A stretch of 62,000 nucleotides of DNA from Branchiostoma floridae (lineage: Eukaryota; Chordata; Leptocardii; Amphioxiformes; Branchiostomatidae): the NCBI RefSeq assembly GCF_000003815.2, contig NC_049991.1, forward strand, positions 14,554,154 through 14,616,153, in the 5' to 3' direction. Shown in pieces: positions 47,161 to 59,000 of the stretch. The position numbers and the translations under genes are program-made. Position 1 is the first letter of the stretch. Each line of letters begins with the position of its first letter. Under the pieces are notes generated by a model that saw only the letters and a list, made by a program, of their open reading frames with translations, was not told the DNA's origin and did not search any database.

Positions 47161-49787
47161 AGAATGTAGACCCAAGTCAAAACTATCTGTTAAAGAAACT
47201 TTAGCTTAAGTAACAGTACACTTTGAGCTTCTTACCACCTGTACCCCGCATCATTATGAAAAAAATTACTTTCAATTGATAAAGGACAATTATGAAACAA
47301 TAAAGCCATCTGAACACAACAAAACAATAAAAACAAGACAAGAGTTGTGGAACCAATGGCATTTTCTGAAGTAGGAGACAAAAGGAAAAATGAAAAGAGA
47401 AATTTGTAAACTAGTCAAGGTGTCAAAGCCTGTAATTCAAGTCTCTGTGGGGAGGTTGAGAATTTGTCTGGTGTCCCTTCCTCACACTAAACAAACACCT
47501 GTTGATGCCTGGAAAAACCATTGATTAGCTGAGAAGTTTCAAAGTTCCATCCCCACCATTTTCAAGTTTCTATCAAATGGGAATAGTACATGAATTTGCT
47601 CTACAAGTAACAAATAAAGAAAGCATGGTATATGTGAATATACTAGGATTGTGGAAAACTACAGAAGGCTAATGACTCTACATAATTATTATTATTTGTT
47701 AGTGCTGCCTTTCATATTTAATCTTGACAAATTTACCGTTCAATGAAAGTGCTTCTGATTGGTAATCCATATTGTTTTACCTGCCTACATGTAAATGGCA
47801 AAGTGGCCAATAAGAAGAATGCTAGCAATGCTGTACCGGACAGAGAATTCAAAGTTAACAGCCTGAGAGCGCTTAGCTCCAGAGGGTGGTTTTATATTCC
47901 AATAGACAATAATTTTTGAAAGTAAAAGTACATACAAAACTACAATAAAGTACTCACTACTACCGCATCCATCAAAAAGCATTACCTACTCATTGATACA
48001 TAATCTATTGGAAAATAACACCCCTTCTGGAGTGAAGTGCTAATTTGAGGTTTGTGCTTCTTTAGAAAAATACTTCTTTCAGGGTAAACTTTATTTTGAT
48101 AGTTTGCTTTATTGCCTGCTACTGGCCTCAAAGTTTAAGGTGTATCATCACCTTTTTCCAAAGTTCTTTAGGCACTGAAGAAAATCTTAAAGAAATCTAT
48201 AATAAGAGCTTTATAATTCAATGTTTAATCCTGTCCTCTGCATTAAATTTGTGGCTCTCACCTTTTATTTAAGTCAGAAGCCAGAGTCACAAGATTGTGT
48301 AAAAGATTTACTGATACATGTATTTTGTATAATGTATGATTGTCTGGAGATGTATAATATGTTTGAAAAGTGTTATCAACAAAATGTATCAAGCCATGGG
48401 CAAGCAATGATATCAAAAAGATATATGTACTTGAAGGTGAGTTGTACAAAGTCATGTATTATCTGTGAACTGATGTGTCTCTATTAATGATATTTGCAAG
48501 TGTGAGTTGCGCATTTTGCTAGCTGGATATCCACCCTTTTCTGGCTGTGCTATGCTCCTCCAATAGCTTCCTTGAGAGTGTATAATAGTCTGTCACTCCT
48601 TAATAGAAAATTATTGGCATTTGAATATGTCGAAAAAAGGCTTCTGATTGGCTTCGAGCCACATGGTCCTTGTAATGGCATGGTAACAGGGTTTGATTAG
48701 TTCTGACATTTGACCCTGTTACACTGCTTCTGAGAAGTATTTTAATTCGAAATGATGTGACAGTAAGAAACAAATGTTTACATAATAGATGGGGCCAGAC
48801 TAAAATCCTAAAGTAATCGTTGGAGCACACCGAAGCAAGAATAGGGGGGATTCCAAGCTAGCATTTTGCTGCTGGTACAATGTTAGCCTGACTAAAATCG
48901 CGCTCCTATAGCGGCCGGCCCTATAGTATTGCCGCCGCCCTAGGATTAACCCCAGCCAGCGAGAGATTGTGTAAACACAGGCTAGTACAATGTGATATCG
49001 TAACAAGCTCATTTACACGGTGATTCTTAGAAAATCAGTGTTAGTATTGTTACGATTACTATTCTCAAAAAGTGCAACTAGTCTGTCTTAGGTGCAGTCT
49101 TGTTTCCTATGAGTGATGTTGACGTGACTTATTAGAGAGTAGGCCATGAAAAGTTACTCCACCAGAGAGAAACCTGTATTATATTAATAATATGACACGT
49201 TTTGATAATTCTTTGCAGAGCAATTTTGACCCTTCTTTCATTTCAGATCTGTTTAAAGAATGAATTATGCCCAATGAAACTACGTAGAAAACTTTATCAC
49301 AGTTGTCATCCTTTTTTCGGAGAAGAAGTGCCCTACAACTACCTAACTTTTGACACTTATAACTAGGAAATTCTATAACAATTTGCAATGAGCCCACAAT
49401 ATAGTAAAATAGTGGCAACCGCTGCCTTTCAGTCTTTTTTATAAACTGACTAAGATATAAAAAATTATGGCAAATCCAATGCCTGAAAAATGATCATCAT
49501 GGTGGTATAATTTTTCAAAGCCTGTTGAAATTAAAACTTCCTGAAACACGCTGGTAGAGCCGAGGGGGACCAAGCTGAGATTTGTTTCGTGTTTGTAGAA
49601 AATAAATATGTAGTAATCTACAATGTATTTGACAAGTATACGTTCATGTACATGTACGTACCATGTATTTTTCTGACTTTATATCAATGTTGATCAATGT
49701 GTGCCTTTTTGTACAAGGACACATGTACCGGTAGTAGTAGTATCCATCCATTATTTGATTATACTGCTGCTGGGATCCCTGACACAG
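47161..49787. other. Downstream non-coding region
   Basis: Holds AATAAA words at 47299 and about 47326. The rest is AT-rich with no recognisable exon. A small GC-rich patch at 48895-48950 (GCGGCCGGCC, GCCGCCGCCC) stands out but has no gene context. Confidence 0.55.
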
Positions 49788-49912
49788 GGGTAGGCAGCAG
49801 TACACAAAGAAAGAAATCTCTACATGTTCTGGAGGACAGGAGTGGGAAGAGAATTAGGAAGCAGATCTATAGAGCCTTGCATAACCCTAACAGTGCCATG
49901 ATGGTGGTGTAA
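49788..49912 (+). CDS. BAIAP3: Candidate alternative last exon of the BAIAP3-like gene
   Basis: Opens after GACACAG with two bases that would complete the phase-1 codon left by exon 35, then 40 codons to TAA: VGSSTQRKKSLHVLEDRSGK then RIRKQIYRALHNPNSAMMVV. The LHVLEDRSGK stretch lines up with [10 protein letters not shown] of exon 36 and with the vertebrate LEGRTSKEA tail. It would give a 1201-residue isoform ending in a hydrophobic, possibly PDZ-binding, MMVV. No clear polyadenylation signal is seen nearby. It could instead be a chance open frame. Confidence 0.45.
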
Positions 49913-51799
49913 ACTGTAAGCCTTCTTCAATAGCCTTTAGATCCTATAATGGCCATCACAAAAGCCTTTAACAGTCACTACATAAAGATTAAGGAAACAG
50001 ATGAGCCTTAGCAACATCAATTGTACTAAAATTTTCCGAAGCTTAAACTCACAGGGGTCTTAATTCGGATTTCGCTTAAATCTCAGAGTGCAATTTAATC
50101 AGAATTTAGCCCTTTCAAACAGAGAGAGTGGGGTTATGCTGGTTGACTAATACTATTGTAGAAAAAGGCATGACAAGATATGGAAAGATTTAATTACTTT
50201 AGTGTCCCTACAGAGCAGATATTGAATAGGAATAATCTTTAAGCAGCCACACAAGTATAGGCCACATGTAACTAAAGAGTTTATTCTGAACACAAATTTG
50301 AAGTGGGCCACAGTTTTCTATCCTCTATAGGCAGTGGTGGTACACTACATGTATGACATATGACTGGTCCAGTTTATAACAATTTTAATGATGTTTTGGA
50401 GGACTCTATAAAAATTAGTAAATCTGATTCAGATTGATCTGTAAAAAGACAGAAATTCCCACAAGTTTGAAGCCAACTTCATAGTATAAGCCACACAAAG
50501 CAGGGTGTACCAGTCTGGTAGTTTTGAAAGGCGTCTGTGTATCGTAATGAATTTCTGTTATTGAGACACTGCAAGACCAAGACCAATCAGATAGCTGAGT
50601 CTTGCATTTATGTACTTCACTTTTGTGTGTGATTTTGAGTGTGGAAATAACCAGACTACATATCAAATAACTGCAAAACATCTCTAAGTGTATGAATGGA
50701 ACTATATTGAAAAATAGCTACAACTACATGTATGGGGGAGATTCGTATCAATTGTATACAATGTAGATGACTTGCAGTACATGTAACTTAACTATTATTA
50801 TTTCAGTTGTAGACTTTGCTTACAAATACCTTTGCTGATGTTGTGTATGTAGAAGAACCTGAAAGCTTCAGGTATCTATAGTAACAGTACATGTATATAT
50901 CTTGATAATTGTCTTGTCTGATTAAATGTTTAATGAGAAAGAGTCTATAAGATGTGAACAACCATGTGTTGTAAGTAAATGCTTTGTTGAATGTCAAGTA
51001 AAAAATCTGGCTGCTCCAGTGCTATTTCTAAGACTAAGAGGGATGAACAACTGTGTGAGCAAGGAGACTAAAGGAAAAGAAGGGATATAGCCACTGTAAT
51101 GAATTCAAATCCTTACTGGAGAGAGGTAAAGGTGAAAAAAAATCTGTTCACCCTTCCTCTAGGACAGATATTGAAACAGTCCAGAACACCCCACTGATTT
51201 GTGTTACTGCTTACTAAGTTATTTCCTTGACAACGTCACTTCTACATGACTTGAATGATGAATTCATTATATCTTCAACAATGACAGGTTTTTACTAAAC
51301 AGAGAAAAGGAGTGTCACAGATTATTCTCCATTTGTGATGATTGTGGCCTAGTGGTTAATTAGTAAAGACTTCATTAAAGCTGCTTAAAATGTTCTTTAG
51401 TCCAGATTGTGCTTTCATCATACATTGTTAACGTTCTCTGTACATCATGGACCAAGGAAGATGAATGAAGTAGAACCTGAGGTCATCACCATAGATCAAA
51501 TTATTGATGAATAAAAGGTATCATATGCCAACACATATCATTTCACACTGTAGCAATACATTTATTACTTACTTCAACATTCAATTGGTATAGAGTTCAA
51601 ATCAGCTTTCTAATAAAAAATGTTTTTAAAAACATGAGTAACTTGATACTGCTATTTGTAGAAAATTCATTTAACCAAAGGTGAGTCACATGGTCAGTAG
51701 GTAAATTTGACATAAAAAAATTCATTCATGAAAAATTCAAGGAATCATTGGCTCCACGAAAAAATTAAAAATACAGTATCAAGATCTCTAAAATCTGTG
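49913..51799. other. Non-coding stretch
   Basis: AT-rich sequence on both strands with no exon-like frame, repeat or RNA gene that I can support. Confidence 0.6.
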
Positions 51800-52775
51800 A
51801 AGTTGCGGACAACCATTGTATCATTACTATAAAGTTTAAGTGCAGAATTGTCAACAGCATTACAAAATATGGCTATTCAACCAATTTCTACAGTGATCAC
51901 AGCTGCACTAACTTCCACTACGATGACGTGACTGATCTTTCTATCTAGTACATGTATCTATAAACTTGTAAAAACTAATGTCTAAAATTTCTGTTATCTA
52001 AAATTCTACAAGAACTGGTCCCCATCAAAAACACCACTTTGAATTGCAGCTAACAAATGCAGCAAGACAAGCATTGTAACATTACTATAAAGTTAAAATG
52101 CAGAATTGACAACAGCGTTACGCAATATGGCTATTCAACCAAATTCTACAGTGATCACGACTGCCATAAATTCCACTTTGATGCAGTGAAGGATCTTTCT
52201 ATCTTTAAACATGCAACAACTTTTGTCTAAAATTTCTGTTATCTAAAATTCTACAAGAACTGGCTATTCATCCAATTTCTATACAGTCATCACAATTCTA
52301 CTACAATGCCGTGAATGATCTTTCTACCAACTATTGTCTAAAATTTCTGTTGTCTAAAATTCTATAAGAACAGGTCCCTATCAAAAACACCACTTTGAAT
52401 TGCAGCTAACAAATGCAGCAAGACAAGCATTGTAACATTACTATAAAGTTAAAATGCAGAATTGTCAACAGCATTACGCAATACGACTATTCAACAAATT
52501 TCTACAGTGATCATGACTGCACCAAATTCCACTACGATGCTGTGAATGATCTTTCTATCTATAAACATGCAATAACTTTTGTCTAAAAATTTCTGTTGTC
52601 TAAAATTCTACAAGAACTGGCTATTCAACCAATTTCTACGGTGATCACAACTGCCATAAAATCCACTATGATGCCGTGAATGATCTATCTATAAACATGT
52701 AACAACTTTTGTCTAAAATTTCTGTTGTCTAAAATTCTACTGAATCTGGTCCCCATCTAAAGCACCACTTAAAAT
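51800..52775. repeat. Tandem array with ~356-bp period and truncated units
   Basis: GCAGCTAACAAATGCAGCAA recurs at about 52046 and 52402; AAATTCTACAAGAACTGG and ATTCAACCAATTTCTACAGT recur several times, with shorter truncated units between the full ones. It lies just beyond the predicted stop of the - strand RRM gene, and may be within or below its 3' untranslated region. Confidence 0.85.
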
Positions 52776-53011
52776 TGCAGCAAACAAATGCAGCAAAACA
52801 GTCCGACGTCCTGAAGTGCAACAACTTCAATAGGGCTAAAGGTAATCACCTTATCTACACACACACCTTTACAGGCACAGTGGGCAGAACTCCGGACATA
52901 CATGTACAATGTAGTCCCTTGAAGCAACATTTAGAACAGATACCAAGGAACCATCAAAGAAAGGCACATCAGACAAGAGAAAATCCACAAACTGGATTAC
53001 CTTTGAAGATA

Positions 53012-53049
53012 CTAAGTGGTTGAGAAGAATACTAGGTAGACTAGCACCT
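53012..53049 (-). CDS. RRM gene, proposed last exon
   Basis: After a pyrimidine-rich acceptor ending GCTGGTAG, two bases complete the split codon and the frame reads EVLVYLVFFSTT then TAG. A hydrophobic strand is expected here as RRM beta 4. It is supported by phase and fold only. Confidence 0.45.
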
Positions 53050-56000
53050 CTACCAGCATAATTGGTAGGAAAACAACAAATTGTTTTTCCATTGCACAAC
53101 TATGATCATGATTGCACCTCAGAGTCTCCATTCCTCACATGACTGCAAAAGAGTGGACCTTCCCAGCCTGTCGATGTAATATACATACATTTGTAGTCAT
53201 CATAAACAACAAAATAGTTATCAAACAATTTTATTGCAATAGGGTGTATGCTAGTGATGTCTAGGGTTAGGCTTTCTTCAGTCCAGCTCAACTCAGAAAA
53301 AAAATTGCTTGAAAGGTCCAAGGAGAAATAATTGTAGGGGCATACATTGTAGAATGACAATTCGAGAAAAAAATTTAAAAAGGACAAAAAATCTGCAGAT
53401 TATGCACAAACTGGTAGGACTCAATGAAAACTTTACACTGAGTAACTTATTATATTTTACAAGTGTTCACGATCTTTCCTTTATACACATACACGTACAT
53501 TGCTAAGTCATAGAAACTGAATGTAATAAAAGTGTGCAAAACTTAAATCTTATCAATATCAAACTCTAAGAGTCTAAGGAATAAGCTCCTGGATCTACAC
53601 GGTGTAAAAAAATTAAAGACACTTTGAAGACCTTACCTGGGAAGGGTGATTCTGTTTCATTGAGACAGCTGACACACCACTCACATACTTCTGAATCAGC
53701 AAGTCTATTTGCAGATGGAATGGAAAAGGTAACATACATCAAAAGTCATTTTTCACCAGTTCTTCTGCAAAAACTCATTGAAACTTCCGGCTTCCAAAAA
53801 TGAAGCTGCGCTGTGTCTCCAACACAAAAAGCAAATTTCTTACTCACAGACTTGAGTTGCATTTGTCTAGATCTACAGTAGAGGGTACCAAAGAAGAAGG
53901 GTGGAATTAGTTTTGTGAGATCTCAATCTCAATCAATTACTGAACAAAACCCTCTGGAAGGTTATCACGTTCAGGTGAGGTGCAGGATCCGTGCGGCTGG
54001 TGGCGTGAGATGGATGTACAACGAAAAATAAAGTGCAAAGTGCAGCAAACAAAAACCGAAAAAAAGATTTATAATCTACAGCATGCATAAGTTTCATGCA
54101 TCTTATCTTTGGTTTAAAGCAACAGAATGTTAAACTACTTTGTACTGGTAAGAAACAGTAATGTTAGTCACAATAAACTACTGTAACAGTAACTGCTTCT
54201 TACATAGACAGTACATTACTTTACTATGAGGAAATATAGAATTAGATCTGCCATGCATTAACTAAGTGTGTATACTAAGAAAGAACACAATGACATGAGT
54301 TAGTGTTGGAAGATTTATTAGTTACAATATTCATAGTAACAACGTGATTGCAATTCAATTGCAACATTAGATGTATCTTGACATAACAAAAGTATTAAAC
54401 ATCCATTAAGAATCAAAAGTAAAGATTTCTAAAGTGTTTATAACAGACGTGAGTCAAAACTATAAAAGAACTCATACATGCATTATCAATAATTTTTGTG
54501 TACATATTCAACCTTACAGACTGAGTTTCTTTTACAAAAATATAGAATATATACATTTGTATATAAGGGTCCAAAGCATAGTGAATCATTTAAAATGAAA
54601 TTTTTTTTGTACTATATTATAGAAATGTTAATGTTAAGGTTTCAAGAATTGAAATACCAGTACTTGTTGTAGCCAGGCTGCCCAGTATAGTGAGCATACC
54701 TTATGCCAAAAATTAGGTATTACTCCAGCCCATTCATTGTTTGGGAGCCCCTGTTGTTGATTTTCCTTCTTAGATATGTCATTTTAAGCATATGAAGATA
54801 GATGTTCAACAGTTTCATGTCACTGTTTTTTTTTTCCGTCCGGACAAGCACAGTACGGGCATTTTCTCTGGATAGTTTCAAAGAACGCTTGCAGACAGAT
54901 GTGCAAAAGCTAGGTGTGACAGGTTATTCAGTGTACTATTACCACCTGCTGCTGCGCTATGTGCCTGCGAAGCTGGTGTGTTACCGTGAAGGGCGTTTAT
55001 ACTGGCTATATAGATACAGATACAGCAAGCAAAGTTCCATTCTGGGATGGAAGAACAGGTCCTGGATACAGCACTGCGTTATAAATGTGCTCAAGCTGTA
55101 GGGAAATTTTGTTGAGGTATCATAGAAGTACATCAGAGTCAATGTGGGTGGATTTTTGCAACACAGTCAAACCTGTATATAGCGGCCACTCAGGGGACTG
55201 GAGAAATGTGGCCAATATAGAGAAAATGCTGATCAATTGACCACAAGCAATAAGTTACACACGATTTCAGTACCCACTGATCTTTCTCACCAAGTAACAT
55301 TGCCTTGATCATCTCAAACTTGAACTGACCCTGCCAAAGTCAAATCTACTGAAAATGATGGATATTGCCATGCGTAATGTTAGAAAATTTGCCAACAAAG
55401 ACTTGCACTCTAAAGTTCAAAGCACATGTACCTTCTGCTACCGCCCAAATGACCCAGTTGAGAACTCCAAATCCTCGCAAACTACGATTCTAAACCCAGT
55501 TCAGGGTAACATGCGGCTGTACGGTTGCAATATAAGCAGAATGATTCTGTATCTACGGGACCAGAAATAGTGTGGCCGTGGCCACGTTGGACGTTGCCGC
55601 TATAAAACTATTTCTTAATGCTTAGGTCAATGGAAAAAATCAAAGGGACCAGGTGGTCGCTAATACTGCTTTGACTGTATGTATGGAAAAAAGGAACAAG
55701 AAATAGCCATGCCTTGAAGAACAACCTAAGATTGATTTGTTCAAAAATTTGTATTTTTCCCAAACTATCGTATACTGGAATTTGTTATCACGAAGTACAG
55801 TAGGGGCATCTTTACTGGATAGTTTTAAAGATATACTTGCAGATAGATGAACATTTTGTACTTGCCAAAAAATTAAGTGTGCCCCGTCGTTCAATGCCAT
55901 GCCGCGTGCATGCAGCTAGTGTGTTACGCAGTTATACCACAATATAAACTTGGCACAAAAGGTTTGGAATATTAACTTTGGTTGATAATATTTCTAATGT

Positions 56001-59000
56001 TTCTGCATCAATCTCAATATCTCATATATCAATTGAAAGCAATTGAACCCTTTCCTTTGGTATCAAACTTGTGACGTATGTTTGAGCAACTGGGCAACCA
56101 GTATTTCAAGCACTGGTCTTTGTTTAAGAAAATAATGTTCAAAGTTCCAGTAGTACCTTACTACTGCAGAGCTATGGTCACCATGGCGATGTACATGGCA
56201 TTCCACTATGGCACCAAATGGTTCAAGTATCCCATAAACTTCCTACAGTCAGAAATCAAAAGGGCAATTTTCTTGGTCAAACAAACCAAAATAAAGCACA
56301 GCTGACAAGCTGCTTACAGAATAAAAGTTGTTAAAACATAAAATATACACTACGATCAACTTAAGGTGTTTAAACACAATTTTCTTGGTCAAACAAACCA
56401 AAATAAAGCACAGTTGCTGTGAAACGACAAGCTGCTTACAGAATAAAAGTTGTTAAAACATAAAATATAGAATACAATATCAACTTAAGGTGTTTGAACA
56501 TGAAATAAAATAACTTTAGATTTGAGTGAATATATATTGACACAAGCAAAGGGCACAACCCGTAGTACAATCATGCTTTTTGTCCGTACGTTTCTTTGGG
56601 AGCCACATTTTTCTGAAAAAGTGGGGAAGGAATGGCAAGACCAGGGAGGGAGTACATCTCACTCGCACGGTTGCGCAAGGTGTAAGTATGCTGTCTGCAC
56701 GCCATGCCTGGTCGTGAGCCGCTTGTGTTCATCGTTCATTGCGCAAGTGGTAAGTGAGTTGCACGTGCGATCTCTGTGCGGTTGCCCCGTTACCGTATGC
56801 AGGCCCTACTTACACGTGCTGAGTACGTACGGTGTCCTTACTCGCTGTGCGAGGCAGTGGCTCGTACAGGGGGGCAAATCCCCAGCCCAATAGCAGAGAA
56901 AGTTCCACATGCACTTAGAGTTCTATGGCGTGTCTGCATGCTCCCAAATCCGTTGGATTCCATACAATTTCGTACGGAGGCGGTACTTACCACTTACGGA
57001 TCCCCAAAGATTGCCCTCGTTTTGGCACATAAACACCACGCAGTTGGACGTACGGTGGGTTGTACCCTTAGCTTAAGATTTACGTTGTACAAAAAGTCAC
57101 CACATCTGTAGTATGTGTAACAGTTATAAAAACATACAAACTTGGAAATGTAGCAGTACGGTACCAATCATCGTCCGATTCATTCAAAACAGCTACGTAT
57201 GTTACCCTGTTACGTATATACAAAACACACAGAAATACTGTTGTTATCTAGCTAACTCTGGCAAGGATTATATACATCTGGACAGAAGGACTGAAGAAGA
57301 CAACCTGCGACTGCACCCCGGGAGGAAGGTTGTCCAACCGTATCCAGTCTTCTGCATCCAAAACAGCATCCTATGGTGATTGCAAAAAAAGGTTGTGTCC
57401 AATTTTCAGTATGCATGAAAAAAGACAAAGCTGGTTGTGGAAAGAAGACTGTCACAGCAAAAATATATCTCCCTCCAAAGAGCTATCTACCACTCAAAAA
57501 GCATGACTACAGCATGTCCAGAACATAAGATAATGAAAAGCAAAAGTTCTGCTGAAGTACCTAAGATTGTGAAGGTGCTTAGGGGCCCAAAATCTAATCA
57601 AATCGTCTCATCGAGACCTACCCATATATCAAATATCAAGACAATATACACTTACCAAGTTATGATGTTCACACACACACACACACACACACAGACAGAC
57701 AGACAGACACAAACACACACACACATGCACACACACACACACACATGCACGCACACACACTCAAATGTAACCCAAATTTGGTTAAGGTAACAAAACTACA
57801 GATTTAATGGTTACAAATTTTTAAAACATTGTAAACATCTAGTGTCATATTTATCGAATGTAAAATGTTTTCTAAATCAAGGACAAGGCAAGTGGACTGG
57901 TTTAAAATGATGGCATTCTTACCACAGCTTCAAGACTTAAATCTGGTGCAGGCTTTATCACTTCCTTCTCCTTCCCTAAAAAGATACAGAAATGGTTGGT
58001 GATTAACTCTACACCTTAATCTAACCATGGCCTCCCGAACTTCTCCAGACCATGGTTGGGAGATAGCCCATGCAAGGTCATCTGTGTTTGGGAATCTGAC
58101 AGCATGGTTTCCTACTAGTCTTTGAAAGGCTACTACACCAGCCAATACCAGAAGTCAGGAAAATAACATTCTTCTCAAAAGCATTCAGAGGAGCATACTG
58201 AAGCTAGAGAAGGACGGAATTTTGTGCTATACTACCAACCATGTGTCTACATAGCCTGAGTACAAGCTAGCCTACAATTTGTAAGTACCACCTTCCGTAG
58301 TGACCGCTGGCTCAATCCTTTCACTTGCAAGCAAAAGGACTGAGCCAGCGGTCACTACGGAGGATTGTAGTGCCAACCTTGGTTGGGAGCTGTCAGGAGC
58401 TAAGTCTGTGGAAGGTCCTGAATGTGTGATGGGGGCTTTAAGTTTAACCACCTACACTGTGTCTGGGTTCACCTGCCAGACATGTGCTTGAGTAAAACTG
58501 ATCGAATGTTGCTCAAAATATTAACAATCTGAATTTGAAGGCATAAGTATCAATCCTGTATTAGTACCTTTGCCCGTCAACATCATTTCTCGTACATGTA
58601 GGCTTTCATGCCATTTTGATGCCAGTGAATTTTCAAGCAGACTACGAAAGAAGCAACATGAACGTGTTCGAACGTGTTCTAACATGAACGTGTTCGAAAT
58701 AAATTTGTAGGTAAACATCAGTTTTGATCACTGAAAACAGATGCTGGAATGTATCTGAAATGTCTGTTCTTTCTCAGAAAACTTGTCCCGTGGTACAGAT
58801 ATAATCAAAACATATCAGCTTTTAATTCATTCCTGTATAAAATGCTGCATACCTCCATCCTTGCTCTGTCTGCCATGTTGTTTCTCCAGTGTCTTCTGAT
58901 CATCAGTTTTTGGGCTGCTCCTCACATCCGGAGACGCCCCTGGTCCTGGTGGAGACATGTCTCCTTTTCCTTTCCTCTTCCTGGGAGACTTCTTACCTCT

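Noticed and set aside
56078-56305. + strand open frame with plausible composition
   Set aside because: It is antisense to the RRM strand-2 exon, which has splice sites and phase agreement on the - strand.
57113-57379. + strand open frame ending HPGRKVVQPYPVF
   Set aside because: Antisense to the RNP2 exon; coding appearance reflects the complementary strand.
57930-58145. - strand open frame starting MAGVVAFQRL
   Set aside because: It reads the KEKEVIKPAP exon in the wrong frame and through an intron.
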